Below are positions 18,153 through 25,962 of a DNA stretch of 64,000 nucleotides, piece after piece. The stretch is from NCBI GenBank assembly GCA_016932035.1, contig JAFGDR010000009.1:43316-107315 (forward strand). The letters run 5' to 3'. Below the pieces are notes generated by a model. The model made no database searches, was not told the origin of the DNA, and saw nothing but the letters and a program-made list of their open reading frames with translations. The position numbers and the translations under genes are program-made. This DNA comes from Candidatus Cloacimonadota bacterium (GTDB taxonomy: Bacteria > Cloacimonadota > Cloacimonadia > JGIOTU-2). Each line of letters begins with the position of its first letter. Position 1 is the first letter of the stretch.

Positions 18153-19162
18153 CAAAAGTACTGTTCATCTGGAAGGTCAGAGATGAGTTAAAATATTATG
18201 TAAGCAAGGGGCTTTCGTCGTTGGATGTAGAGCTCATCTTTCCTCAAAACGCGAATGAGGAATTCTATTTGGAACATGCCCAGGATGCAGACATTATCGT
18301 TGGATGGCGACCGACCCAAGCACTCCTCGATAGTGCATCGAAACTAAAATTATTCATAAATCCAGGTGCAGGAGTGCAACATCTACTTCAGATGTTTGGT
18401 GAATTACAACGAAAAAAAGACATTGTGCTTGTAAATGGACATGGAAATGCATATTTCACTGCCCAGCATATCGTCGGTTTGCTCCTTACATTGATGAACA
18501 AGATCATACCGCATCATAATTGGATGGTTGAAGGAAAATGGCGGCTTGGAGATACAGATGCGAAGTCAATACCGTTACGTGATAAGCACATCGGGCTCCT
18601 TGGGTATGGGAATGTAAACAAAAGAGTGCATACATTTCTGAGTACATTCGATGTTTCTTTTTCAATCTTAAGAAAATACTGGGATAAGGATGAAGATTAT
18701 CAATATCCGACACATTTCGATAAATATTCATTTTCAGAGCTGCATGAATTTCTCAAATCAACCGATATCCTTATTATTGCAATTCCATTGACTTCCTTAA
18801 CTGAAGGATTAATTGGTGAAAAAGAACTGAAACTTCTTGGTAAAGAAGGTTTACTTGTAAGTGCCGGTAGGGGGGCAGTAATTGATGAAAAAAATCTCTA
18901 TGAAGCACTGAGAGATCGAACTATAGCCGGTGCTGCAATTGATGTATGGTATGACTATCAACCGGAACCTGATAAAGAGGAAAGAAAATTCCCAACAAAA
19001 TTCCCATTCCATGAACTTGAAAATGTAGTCCTTTCACCTCACAGAGCAGCTTCTCCATTTGACTATCTGCGACGTTGGGATGAGGTGATAGAGAATATTA
19101 ACCGTTTTGTAAGAGGAGAGAAGAAATTTCTCAACGAAGTGAATGTTGAAGAGGGTTATTAA
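18149..19162 (+). CDS. D-isomer-specific 2-hydroxyacid dehydrogenase family protein
   Basis: This 337-residue NAD-dependent oxidoreductase is of the phosphoglycerate/formate dehydrogenase superfamily. The NAD domain opens with HIGLLGYGNVNKRV, where the usual third Gly of GxGxxG is Asn. Downstream are the substrate-proximal ADILIIAIPLT-type strand (here TDILIIAIPLTSLTEG), the catalytic Arg in SAGRGAVIDE and the catalytic His in LSPHRAASP. The general acid-base Glu region (PEPDKEE) is present. It overlaps the flavoprotein gene by four bases and is followed by rlmN after only five, so this is one operon. The substrate is not predictable; the altered glycine motif may change cofactor preference. 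Confidence 0.85.
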   Translation: MTKVLFIWKVRDELKYYVSKGLSSLDVELIFPQNANEEFYLEHAQDADIIVGWRPTQALLDSASKLKLFINPGAGVQHLLQMFGELQRKKDIVLVNGHGNAYFTAQHIVGLLLTLMNKIIPHHNWMVEGKWRLGDTDAKSIPLRDKHIGLLGYGNVNKRVHTFLSTFDVSFSILRKYWDKDEDYQYPTHFDKYSFSELHEFLKSTDILIIAIPLTSLTEGLIGEKELKLLGKEGLLVSAGRGAVIDEKNLYEALRDRTIAGAAIDVWYDYQPEPDKEERKFPTKFPFHELENVVLSPHRAASPFDYLRRWDEVIENINRFVRGEKKFLNEVNVEEGY

Positions 19163-19167
19163 ATTCA

Positions 19168-20217
19168 ATGCTAAATCTTAAATCCTTAACATACCCAGAA
19201 TTAGAAGAGCTGATTAAATCAATAAGTGGGAAGAAATACAGAGCTACGCAGCTTTTCAAAGCTATACACCAGCAGTATGCTGCTTCAATTCAGGAAATCG
19301 ATCTGCTCCCCAAAGATCTCAGGAATAAGTTAGCTAAGCAAAACTATGTCGATACACTTGTTATTGAAAAGCGTTTTGATTCACAGATAGATGGAACAAA
19401 AAAATATCTGTTCCGATTACATGATGACCATCTGATCGAAAGCGTATTGATGAGATACAAGCATGGCTACAGCGCGTGCCTTTCCACCCAGGTGGGCTGC
19501 AGAATGGGATGCCTGTTTTGCGCATCAACAAAGGGTGGGCTGGTAAGAGATTTGAGTGCAGGTGAGATTGTCGATCAAGTCTATCATATTCAGCAAGATG
19601 CTGGAGTAAAGATCTCTAATATTGTACTTATGGGAAGCGGCGAACCGCTCGAAAATTATGAGAATGTTCTAAAATTTCTTTCAATTATCCATGATGAAAA
19701 TGGACAAAATATCGGATACAGACATATAACATTATCAACTGTTGGAATTCCAGAAAAAATAAAACAACTCGCTGATAAGGAATTGCAGATCACGCTTTCG
19801 ATCTCACTCCATGCACCGAATGATGAACTCAGGAAGAAGATAATGCCGATTGCACAGAAGTATTCAATCAAAGCAATTCTTGATGCATGTAACTATTGTA
19901 TAAAGAAAACTCATCGCAGGATCACTTTCGAATATGCTTTAATAAAGGGCTTGAATGACTCTGAAGATGATACACGACAACTTGCAGCATTACTGAAAGG
20001 TATGCTCTGTCATGTGAACCTTATCCCTATGAATCCGATAAAAGAGTCGGAACTACAACCTTCATCAAAAAAGAAAACTCAACAGTTTTGTGATACACTT
20101 ACTTCAAAAAGAATAAATGTAACAATTCGTAGAGAATTAGGAGGAGATATTAATGCTGCATGCGGGCAGTTGAGACGGGATTATTATTTAACCACGAAAA
20201 GCAAAAAAAATAAATAA
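19168..20217 (+). CDS. rlmN: Dual-specificity 23S rRNA/tRNA adenine C2-methyltransferase
   Basis: RlmN is a radical-SAM enzyme that methylates A2503 of 23S rRNA and A37 of some tRNAs. It has 349 residues. The [4Fe-4S] cysteines are in GCRMGCLFCAST (CxxxCxxC). The SAM-binding LMGSGEPLENYENVL, STVGIPEKIKQLAD, SLHAPNDELRKKIMP and LIPMNP segments are all conserved, and the C-terminal catalytic Cys is in NAACGQLR. The normal protein ends soon after this; the last codons (YYLTTKSKKNK) read into a TTTAACCACGAAAAGC repeat seen elsewhere in the window, so the tail is probably not functional. It is the last gene of the 14309-20217 run. Confidence 0.96.
   Translation: MLNLKSLTYPELEELIKSISGKKYRATQLFKAIHQQYAASIQEIDLLPKDLRNKLAKQNYVDTLVIEKRFDSQIDGTKKYLFRLHDDHLIESVLMRYKHGYSACLSTQVGCRMGCLFCASTKGGLVRDLSAGEIVDQVYHIQQDAGVKISNIVLMGSGEPLENYENVLKFLSIIHDENGQNIGYRHITLSTVGIPEKIKQLADKELQITLSISLHAPNDELRKKIMPIAQKYSIKAILDACNYCIKKTHRRITFEYALIKGLNDSEDDTRQLAALLKGMLCHVNLIPMNPIKESELQPSSKKKTQQFCDTLTSKRINVTIRRELGGDINAACGQLRRDYYLTTKSKKNK
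20187..20209. repeat. CCACGAAA-type repeat fragment inside the rlmN tail
   Basis: TTTAACCACGAAAAGC followed by an A-run matches 3789-3806 and the inverse of the right arm at 62556-62579. It provides the final codons and stop of rlmN. Confidence 0.4.
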
Positions 20218-20250
20218 AGAAGAGTAAGAGTGTGGATTAACAAAAAATTG

Positions 20251-20256
20251 TTGACA
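20251..20256 (+). promoter_or_regulatory. Candidate -35 hexamer (TTGACA) for FISUMP lipoprotein
   Basis: A perfect TTGACA lies 123 bases before the ATG at 20379 in an otherwise gene-free stretch (20218-20378). No strong -10 partner is apparent at the standard spacing. Confidence 0.3.
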
Positions 20257-20378
20257 AAAAAGTATAGAAAATTTTGGGATTTACTTGTTAGTGTATTCAT
20301 CCTCAAAGCCATAATCTAATTAAATCAAATATTTTAATGATAGAAAAGAAACTAGAATTACATATTGGAGGACAAAGC

Positions 20379-21368
20379 ATGAAAAAAATCATTATTTTGG
20401 TTGTTTTAATTTGTGTTTCATTCTTTATGTTTTCGTGCAGTAAATCAACAGACACAGATACAACAGCTCCAACAGTTACCATAACTTTTCCGGCAAATAA
20501 CCAGCAATTCACACAAGGGGCAGTTATAACAATAACTGTAACTGCAACAGATGCAAGAGGTATTAAAGAAGTAAAATTCTATATTGATGGCACACAAGTT
20601 GGAACAGACGATACGACTCCGTATGAGTATGAATGGGATACCGGTGCACTTAAAGATACCACGCATTCTATCTATGCAAAAGCGTGGGATAATAATGACA
20701 ATATCGGTACATCAAGTACGATCAATGTTACACTAACAAACACAGTCACAGACTATGATGGAAATGTTTATCATATCGTAAAGATCGGCGATCAAGAATG
20801 GTTATTGGAAAACTTGAAAGTAACACATTTTAAAAACGGGGATGCAATACCTCAAGAAACTGATAATGCAACATGGGCTGATTTAACCACTGCAGCATAC
20901 TGCATGTATGACAATTCTACTACATACGGACAGGCATATGGTTATTTGTATAACTGGTATGCGGTTAGTGATACAAGGGGACTTGCACCTGAAGGATGGC
21001 ATATCCCGTCAGATGAGGAGTGGAAAGAACTTGAAATGGCTCTTGGTATGTCGCAGGCTGAAGCTGATGCAGTAGGTTGGAGGGGTACTGATCAGGGTGG
21101 TCAGTTGAAAGAAGCCGGGACAACACACTGGGCTAATCCAAATACTGCTGCTACAAACACTTCGGGCTTTACTGCTCTGGGTGGAGGACGACGCAGCGGA
21201 TCAACCGGTTATTTTACATCAATCGGGAATTATGCATTTTTCTGGACTTCTACTGAATATGATGCTGATAATATTTGGACTCGCTGGCTTGCCCATGATA
21301 CTTCACAAATTGATCGAACAGGTTATCCCTTGAAGGGTGGTTACACAGTCCGATGTGTAAGAGACTAA
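20379..21368 (+). CDS. FISUMP-domain lipoprotein
   Basis: The product is a 329-residue exported lipoprotein. The ATG at 20379 is chosen because GGAGG (20367-20371) stands seven bases before it, and the product then starts with a clean lipoprotein signal (MKKIIILVVL...MFSC|SKS). A Big/Ig-like domain follows (about residues 28-125, with DARGIKEVKFYIDG and TPYEYEWDTG). Next comes a complete Fibrobacter-type major paralogous (FISUMP) domain from YDGNVYHIVKIGDQEWLLENL, through GYLYNWYAVSDTRGLAPEGWHIP, to GGYTVRCVRD. FISUMP proteins are surface lipoproteins of unknown function, common in FCB bacteria. It is transcribed alone, ending at a strong terminator, and is a paralogue of 13202-14032 and 21519-22484. 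Confidence 0.9.
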   Translation: MKKIIILVVLICVSFFMFSCSKSTDTDTTAPTVTITFPANNQQFTQGAVITITVTATDARGIKEVKFYIDGTQVGTDDTTPYEYEWDTGALKDTTHSIYAKAWDNNDNIGTSSTINVTLTNTVTDYDGNVYHIVKIGDQEWLLENLKVTHFKNGDAIPQETDNATWADLTTAAYCMYDNSTTYGQAYGYLYNWYAVSDTRGLAPEGWHIPSDEEWKELEMALGMSQAEADAVGWRGTDQGGQLKEAGTTHWANPNTAATNTSGFTALGGGRRSGSTGYFTSIGNYAFFWTSTEYDADNIWTRWLAHDTSQIDRTGYPLKGGYTVRCVRD

Positions 21369-21384
21369 ATAGAAAAAAAAATTT

Positions 21385-21419
21385 GGAGTGTTATGAATAT
21401 TCATAGCACTCCTTTTTTT
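21385..21419 (+). terminator. Rho-independent terminator
   Basis: GGAGTG...CACTCC (21385-21412) forms a nearly perfect 14-base-pair palindrome through TTATGAATATTCATAG. It is followed by seven T residues (21413-21419). It ends the FISUMP lipoprotein unit. Confidence 0.9.
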
Positions 21420-21518
21420 ATATTTGAATGCTACTTTAATCAAAATATTGACAAATATTTTTAAATAAATACGCATGGGGTATGTTTTTGGCAGTCATAT
21501 TATAAACTTTTTAAGGAA

Positions 21519-22484
21519 ATGATGAAAAAAATACTACTCATATTTGTTTCTATTTTTGCTATATTGTCAATCTCCTGTAATAACACCGGTCCTGACCCTG
21601 AACCAATCACGGTTACAATAACTTCTCCGGAAGATTCTCAGGAGTTCCTTAAAGGGGATATTGTTACGATATCAGCCACAGTTAATGAAAAATCTGATCT
21701 ATATTTTGTTGCTTTCTTCATTGATGATGTCGATATGGGGTGTGATTTTGAACCACCGTATGAGTATCAATGGGACACTGAAATAGCTAAGAATTCTGAT
21801 CATAGTATCTATGTAGAAGCATGGGATATGAAAGATAATACCGGAACTTCAAATGTTATACATGTCACTCTTATTACATCAATTACGGATATTGATGGGA
21901 ATCAATACAATATCATTAAGGTTGGTTCCCAATATTGGTTGAAAGAGAACCTGATAGTTACCCATTATCGAAATGGAGATAGCATTCCAATTGTTACTGT
22001 TGATGAGGACTGGATCGTTCAGTCTGATGGAGCTTGGTGTAGTTACAATAATTCTTCGATGTTTGATAAAGTATATGGACATTTGTATAATTGGTTTACT
22101 GTGAAGGATGATAGGGGATTAGCTCCGGAGGGATGGCATGTTGCAACACTGAATGAATGGCAGGTATTAATTGAATTTCTTGGAGGTGATGGCGTGGCTG
22201 GAGGGAAATTGAAGGAAGTTGGAAATACTCATTGGAATATCCCCAATACAGGAGCAACAAATGAAAGCGGATTCACAGCGTTACCCGGTGGATATCGAAG
22301 TACTTATTATGATGGTGAATTTTTTCATTTGGGATATAATGCACATTTCTGGATGTTACAAGAATCAAGCGACATGTATGCGGAATATATTCATCTTCAT
22401 TATGATTTTCCTAATGTTTTTATAAGTAATGAAGACAAAAGGGATGGTTTTTCCGTTCGTTGTATAAAGAACCAAGAAAATTAA
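21519..22484 (+). CDS. FISUMP-domain lipoprotein (paralogue)
   Basis: The product is a 321-residue probable lipoprotein. The signal is MMKKILLIFVSIFAILSISC|NN, with AAGGA a few bases before the first ATG; the second ATG, three bases on, is equally possible. It has the same two-domain plan as its neighbour: an Ig-like segment with PPYEYQWDTE, then a FISUMP domain (DIDGNQYNIIKVGSQYWLKENL, GHLYNWFTVKDDRGLAPEGWHV, GFSVRCIKN). Divergence from the 20379 copy is large enough to indicate old duplication. TTGACA at 21448-21453 may be its -35 element. Function is unknown; cell-surface location is likely from the family and the lipid signal. Confidence 0.88.
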   Translation: MMKKILLIFVSIFAILSISCNNTGPDPEPITVTITSPEDSQEFLKGDIVTISATVNEKSDLYFVAFFIDDVDMGCDFEPPYEYQWDTEIAKNSDHSIYVEAWDMKDNTGTSNVIHVTLITSITDIDGNQYNIIKVGSQYWLKENLIVTHYRNGDSIPIVTVDEDWIVQSDGAWCSYNNSSMFDKVYGHLYNWFTVKDDRGLAPEGWHVATLNEWQVLIEFLGGDGVAGGKLKEVGNTHWNIPNTGATNESGFTALPGGYRSTYYDGEFFHLGYNAHFWMLQESSDMYAEYIHLHYDFPNVFISNEDKRDGFSVRCIKNQEN

Positions 22485-22489
22485 GTTTA

Positions 22490-22495
22490 TTGACA
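22490..22495 (+). promoter_or_regulatory. Candidate -35 hexamer (TTGACA) for GNDxY-repeat protein
   Basis: TTGACA begins five bases after the preceding stop codon and 54 bases before the ATG at 22544. The downstream TACATCAAAAG resembles the conserved CATATCAAAAT of the pgi and TSUP elements. Confidence 0.35.
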
Positions 22496-22543
22496 AGCTG
22501 TTTAACTAACTAATTTACATCAAAAGATTCAACAGGAAGTTCT

Positions 22544-25500
22544 ATGCGTAGACTTATTTTTTTGTTGTCGCTTATTATTATCTTCATATTCAATCCATTG
22601 TTCGGGAAGAAACAAATCCTAGATGTTGAACCCTATCCATACAAATGGCAATTCCAGCAGGATACAAAACCGATTAAAACTGAAATAATTGGAAATCCCT
22701 TTGATTATGCTGGAAAACGGATTGGAATTGACGTTCGCAATTTCGAGCTTCCAAAAGCATATGAAAATTCATATCGACTTGCATGCAGATTTCCACTCAT
22801 TGATTATATCTCGAATCAACCGCTGTATATGAAACAATGGGCTGAAGAAGTAAGTGACACCTTTTTGATTATTCAAAAGCAGAGGCGAATTGAAGTAACC
22901 GGATATGCTTTGGAGTTGTTAAGAGATACTGAAACATTTCCTTCCATGAAAATCTCGCATGATGTTGATTTATTCAAAGATTTTAAAGATATGTTGTTCT
23001 TTCGCTCCTTTACTTCGGAATATCGTATGGCAGTCTTAAATCTTGTTGAAAACTTTCTTATTGCAAAATCAATGATAACAAAAGCAAAGGAAGATCTGAC
23101 TAACGAAGATCTGAAGTTTTTTAATGATAATCCCGGTTATTTTCTCATTCCTGATGGAGAACATATGCCTTCCTTAACCGGAGATAATTCAACTCAATTA
23201 GACTTCATTAAGCATGCAAGGAATGTTAAGTTCCAGTACATATTCTTTGCCGCAAAGATCATGTCAGAAGCAATTTATAGATATTGGGATACTGTTAAAA
23301 ACATGGAGGTATCAGACATATATTCAAAACCCGCAGCCTATGAAGAACCATTCATCTATGTGACAAATTCCCTAAGGATCGTAATCAGGGGTATCGGAAA
23401 TGATGTCTATACAAAAGATGCAGATCTGCTCATTGACGTGGGTGGTAATGATGTTTATCAAAATAATGCAGGGGGATGCAGGTCGAGTTTTGAAGAAATC
23501 GCAGTGTGTATCGACCATACAGGAAATGATTTATACCAAGCTGGAGAAGATCTCTATGTGCAGGGATTTGGATTTCTCGGATGTGGTTTTCTCGTAGATT
23601 TCCAGGGGAATGATATATATGAAGCAAAACATTTTTCACAAGGAGTTGGAGTCTGTGGTATTGGTGTTTTGTGGGATGTGGAAGGTTTTGACAGTTATGA
23701 TGCTCACGGAATTTGTCAGGGTGCTGGAATAGTCGGGCTTGGCATGCTATTGGATGACGCAGGAGAAGACCTTTATGATTGTTCCACAATCGGACAAGGG
23801 AGTGCAACAACCCTAGGTTTGGGCATTCTCTCTGATCTTGAAGGAGATGATCGTTACTATCTCGCAATTGACGAGTCGAAGGATAAACTCGGCTATCTTC
23901 CCGGCTATGGTCAGGGTGGAGCACTTTCATTTAGAAATTACCCATGGAAAAAAAAACTTACTGCATATGGTGGTGCTGGATTACTATTAGATGCATCAGG
24001 TAATGATCGATATTGGACAAAGGGCTGGAGTGATCAGGGTGGGAGTTACATCATGTCTTTAGGCGCACTTGTTGATATTCAAGGAAATGATCACTATACG
24101 GCTAATACTGGCCAGGGGAGTGGCATTCATATAACTAACGCGATCCTTATCGATAAAGACGGTCATGATATCTACGAAGGAGGATTCCGAACTGGAGGAT
24201 CGGGAGGAGACAGATCCCCGGGATTTTTGCTGGACTATGCAGGAAACGATGTATATAGATCTCACACTTCTTCTTATGGTACAGGAGTAAAACCTTCAAG
24301 TTACTCACTTTTTATTGATTATCTCGGTGATGATACGTATATCTGCGATAATCCAAAGGACAAAATAACATTCAACAATTGGCAGAGTTTTGGTGGTGTA
24401 TGGCCAGAATCGGATCCCAATAATTGGCCTTATGCATTATGCTTTGATCTTGAAGGTATTGATGACTATCAGGTTCTCTACCACGAAAACAATTGTGAAA
24501 GATCGAGTTTTGGACATGGAATTTTTATCGATATGGAATGGAGTGGGGGAGATGTTATCGGTCATGTAGATAACACTTTGAAAGAGCAGCTTTTACCGCA
24601 AATTCCTGATGATGTCATTCAATCGGAATACAATGAAAATATTCGAGGATTATTATCTCCCAGTACATTTATGCGATTTCAAACGATAGGTAAACTTATT
24701 AGTGACTCTATCAAGGTCATACCGTTACTTGCTGAGATCTTAAACATATCAGAAAATAGAAGTTTAAACAGAGATATACTCGAAATTATTCATTATAAGT
24801 TAGTTGAAAATGAAATTAATGAAGCTATAGAACAATCTTTGATAAATTGCTTGAGTTCTCCAGATGATGAGGTGCGATATATTATTGCTGATGATATTGG
24901 AATGTGGAATATTGCATGCGGTGAAGAAGCTCTGATTCAGTGTGCACAAACTGATACTTCTGCAGATGTTAGGTTTGCTGCTGTACAATCCCTAATGCGT
25001 TTTAAATCAAAAAAAGCTCTTCCTTTCGTACGCAGATTGAGTGAGAAAGATCATTCAGCTGATGTCAGGAGAATAGCTGTTAAATATCTTGGCATCATAG
25101 ATGATGGCATCGATCCTTTTCCGTTACTGAAATATGCCCTTGAACACGATTCTTCTCCAGCTGTCCGGGTGGAAGCTGCAAGATCACTGGGAAAACGAAA
25201 TGATGAACGAGCTGTTCCACTCCTCGAAAAAGCAGCTCAGTCCTTTGATGCCTATCTACAACGTGCAGCGGGGAAAAGCCTTGCTGATATGGGGTATATT
25301 GAAGGAATAGAGATACTCATTGAATCTCTTTCATTTCCCTCAATCGATGCATTTGAAAACTACAATTATAATATTCCTAATTTTATTGCAATGTACACGG
25401 GAAATGATTTTTCTGAACAAGTCCGTTATGATCTGCATACATGGAAGGATTGGTTCGACAAGAATAAGGATTCTATCAATATTGAAGTGAATATTGACAT

Positions 25501-25891
25501 TATGGAAAAGTATAATCTGCTGATTGACTCACTATCCTCATTTGAACAGGTGAGTAAAATTCAGCCACTTGATAATTTCGTGAATAAATATCCTCATTTA
25601 ATGAAAGCAAAAAAGGATCTGGCTTCGATTCTCAATAATGTAGCATGGGATTTGGTTACTGCTCCTACAGGTACAAGGAGGTATGATCTTGAGAAAGGAC
25701 TCGAGTATGCGCTGCGTTGCGTCGAGTTAGATCCTCAGCTGAATTATATTGATACTCTAGCTGAAGCATATTTACAAAGCGGATTATATCAACAAGCTCT
25801 TGACATATGTAATGACGTTCTTAAAGACCACCCTGAGAATTCAATGTTTATTGACCGAAAATCAGTCTGTGAATCATTTCTCAATAAATAA
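22544..25891 (+). CDS. Secreted GNDxY-repeat / HEAT / TPR protein
   Basis: The product is a 1115-residue exported protein with signal MRRLIFLLSLIIIFIFNPLFG. Residues about 30-280 are an unrecognised alpha-rich region. Residues about 284-640 hold at least 13 copies of a short motif, [hydrophobic]-D-x-x-G-[ND]-D-x-Y (GNDVY, GNDLY, GNDIY, GEDLY, GDDRY, GNDRY, GNDHY, GHDIY, GDDTY and so on). They are separated by glycine-rich QGxGxxGxGxLxD linkers, which suggests a repetitive beta solenoid or Ca-binding surface. Residues about 745-920 are HEAT-like repeats (EVRYIIADDIGMW, DVRFAAVQSLMRF, DVRRIAVKYLG, AVRVEAARSLGK). The C-terminus (about 1030-1110) is TPR-like. There is no Por-type sorting domain, unlike the large proteins downstream. 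I know of no named family for the GNDxY array; function is unknown. Confidence 0.8.
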   Translation: MRRLIFLLSLIIIFIFNPLFGKKQILDVEPYPYKWQFQQDTKPIKTEIIGNPFDYAGKRIGIDVRNFELPKAYENSYRLACRFPLIDYISNQPLYMKQWAEEVSDTFLIIQKQRRIEVTGYALELLRDTETFPSMKISHDVDLFKDFKDMLFFRSFTSEYRMAVLNLVENFLIAKSMITKAKEDLTNEDLKFFNDNPGYFLIPDGEHMPSLTGDNSTQLDFIKHARNVKFQYIFFAAKIMSEAIYRYWDTVKNMEVSDIYSKPAAYEEPFIYVTNSLRIVIRGIGNDVYTKDADLLIDVGGNDVYQNNAGGCRSSFEEIAVCIDHTGNDLYQAGEDLYVQGFGFLGCGFLVDFQGNDIYEAKHFSQGVGVCGIGVLWDVEGFDSYDAHGICQGAGIVGLGMLLDDAGEDLYDCSTIGQGSATTLGLGILSDLEGDDRYYLAIDESKDKLGYLPGYGQGGALSFRNYPWKKKLTAYGGAGLLLDASGNDRYWTKGWSDQGGSYIMSLGALVDIQGNDHYTANTGQGSGIHITNAILIDKDGHDIYEGGFRTGGSGGDRSPGFLLDYAGNDVYRSHTSSYGTGVKPSSYSLFIDYLGDDTYICDNPKDKITFNNWQSFGGVWPESDPNNWPYALCFDLEGIDDYQVLYHENNCERSSFGHGIFIDMEWSGGDVIGHVDNTLKEQLLPQIPDDVIQSEYNENIRGLLSPSTFMRFQTIGKLISDSIKVIPLLAEILNISENRSLNRDILEIIHYKLVENEINEAIEQSLINCLSSPDDEVRYIIADDIGMWNIACGEEALIQCAQTDTSADVRFAAVQSLMRFKSKKALPFVRRLSEKDHSADVRRIAVKYLGIIDDGIDPFPLLKYALEHDSSPAVRVEAARSLGKRNDERAVPLLEKAAQSFDAYLQRAAGKSLADMGYIEGIEILIESLSFPSIDAFENYNYNIPNFIAMYTGNDFSEQVRYDLHTWKDWFDKNKDSINIEVNIDIMEKYNLLIDSLSSFEQVSKIQPLDNFVNKYPHLMKAKKDLASILNNVAWDLVTAPTGTRRYDLEKGLEYALRCVELDPQLNYIDTLAEAYLQSGLYQQALDICNDVLKDHPENSMFIDRKSVCESFLNK

Positions 25892-25902
25892 TCATTAACA
25901 TA

Positions 25903-25931
25903 TTGACGGAAATATTTCATTTTCATAGAGT
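25903..25931 (+). promoter_or_regulatory. Putative sigma-70 promoter of the c-di-GMP pair
   Basis: TTGACG (25903-25908), a 17-base spacer and TAGAGT (25926-25931) give the best classical promoter in the window. It lies just before the AAAGGA ribosome site at 25952 and the ATG at 25963. Confidence 0.5.
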
Positions 25932-25962
25932 TGAAATCAACTTCATGAACTAAAGGATGCGC

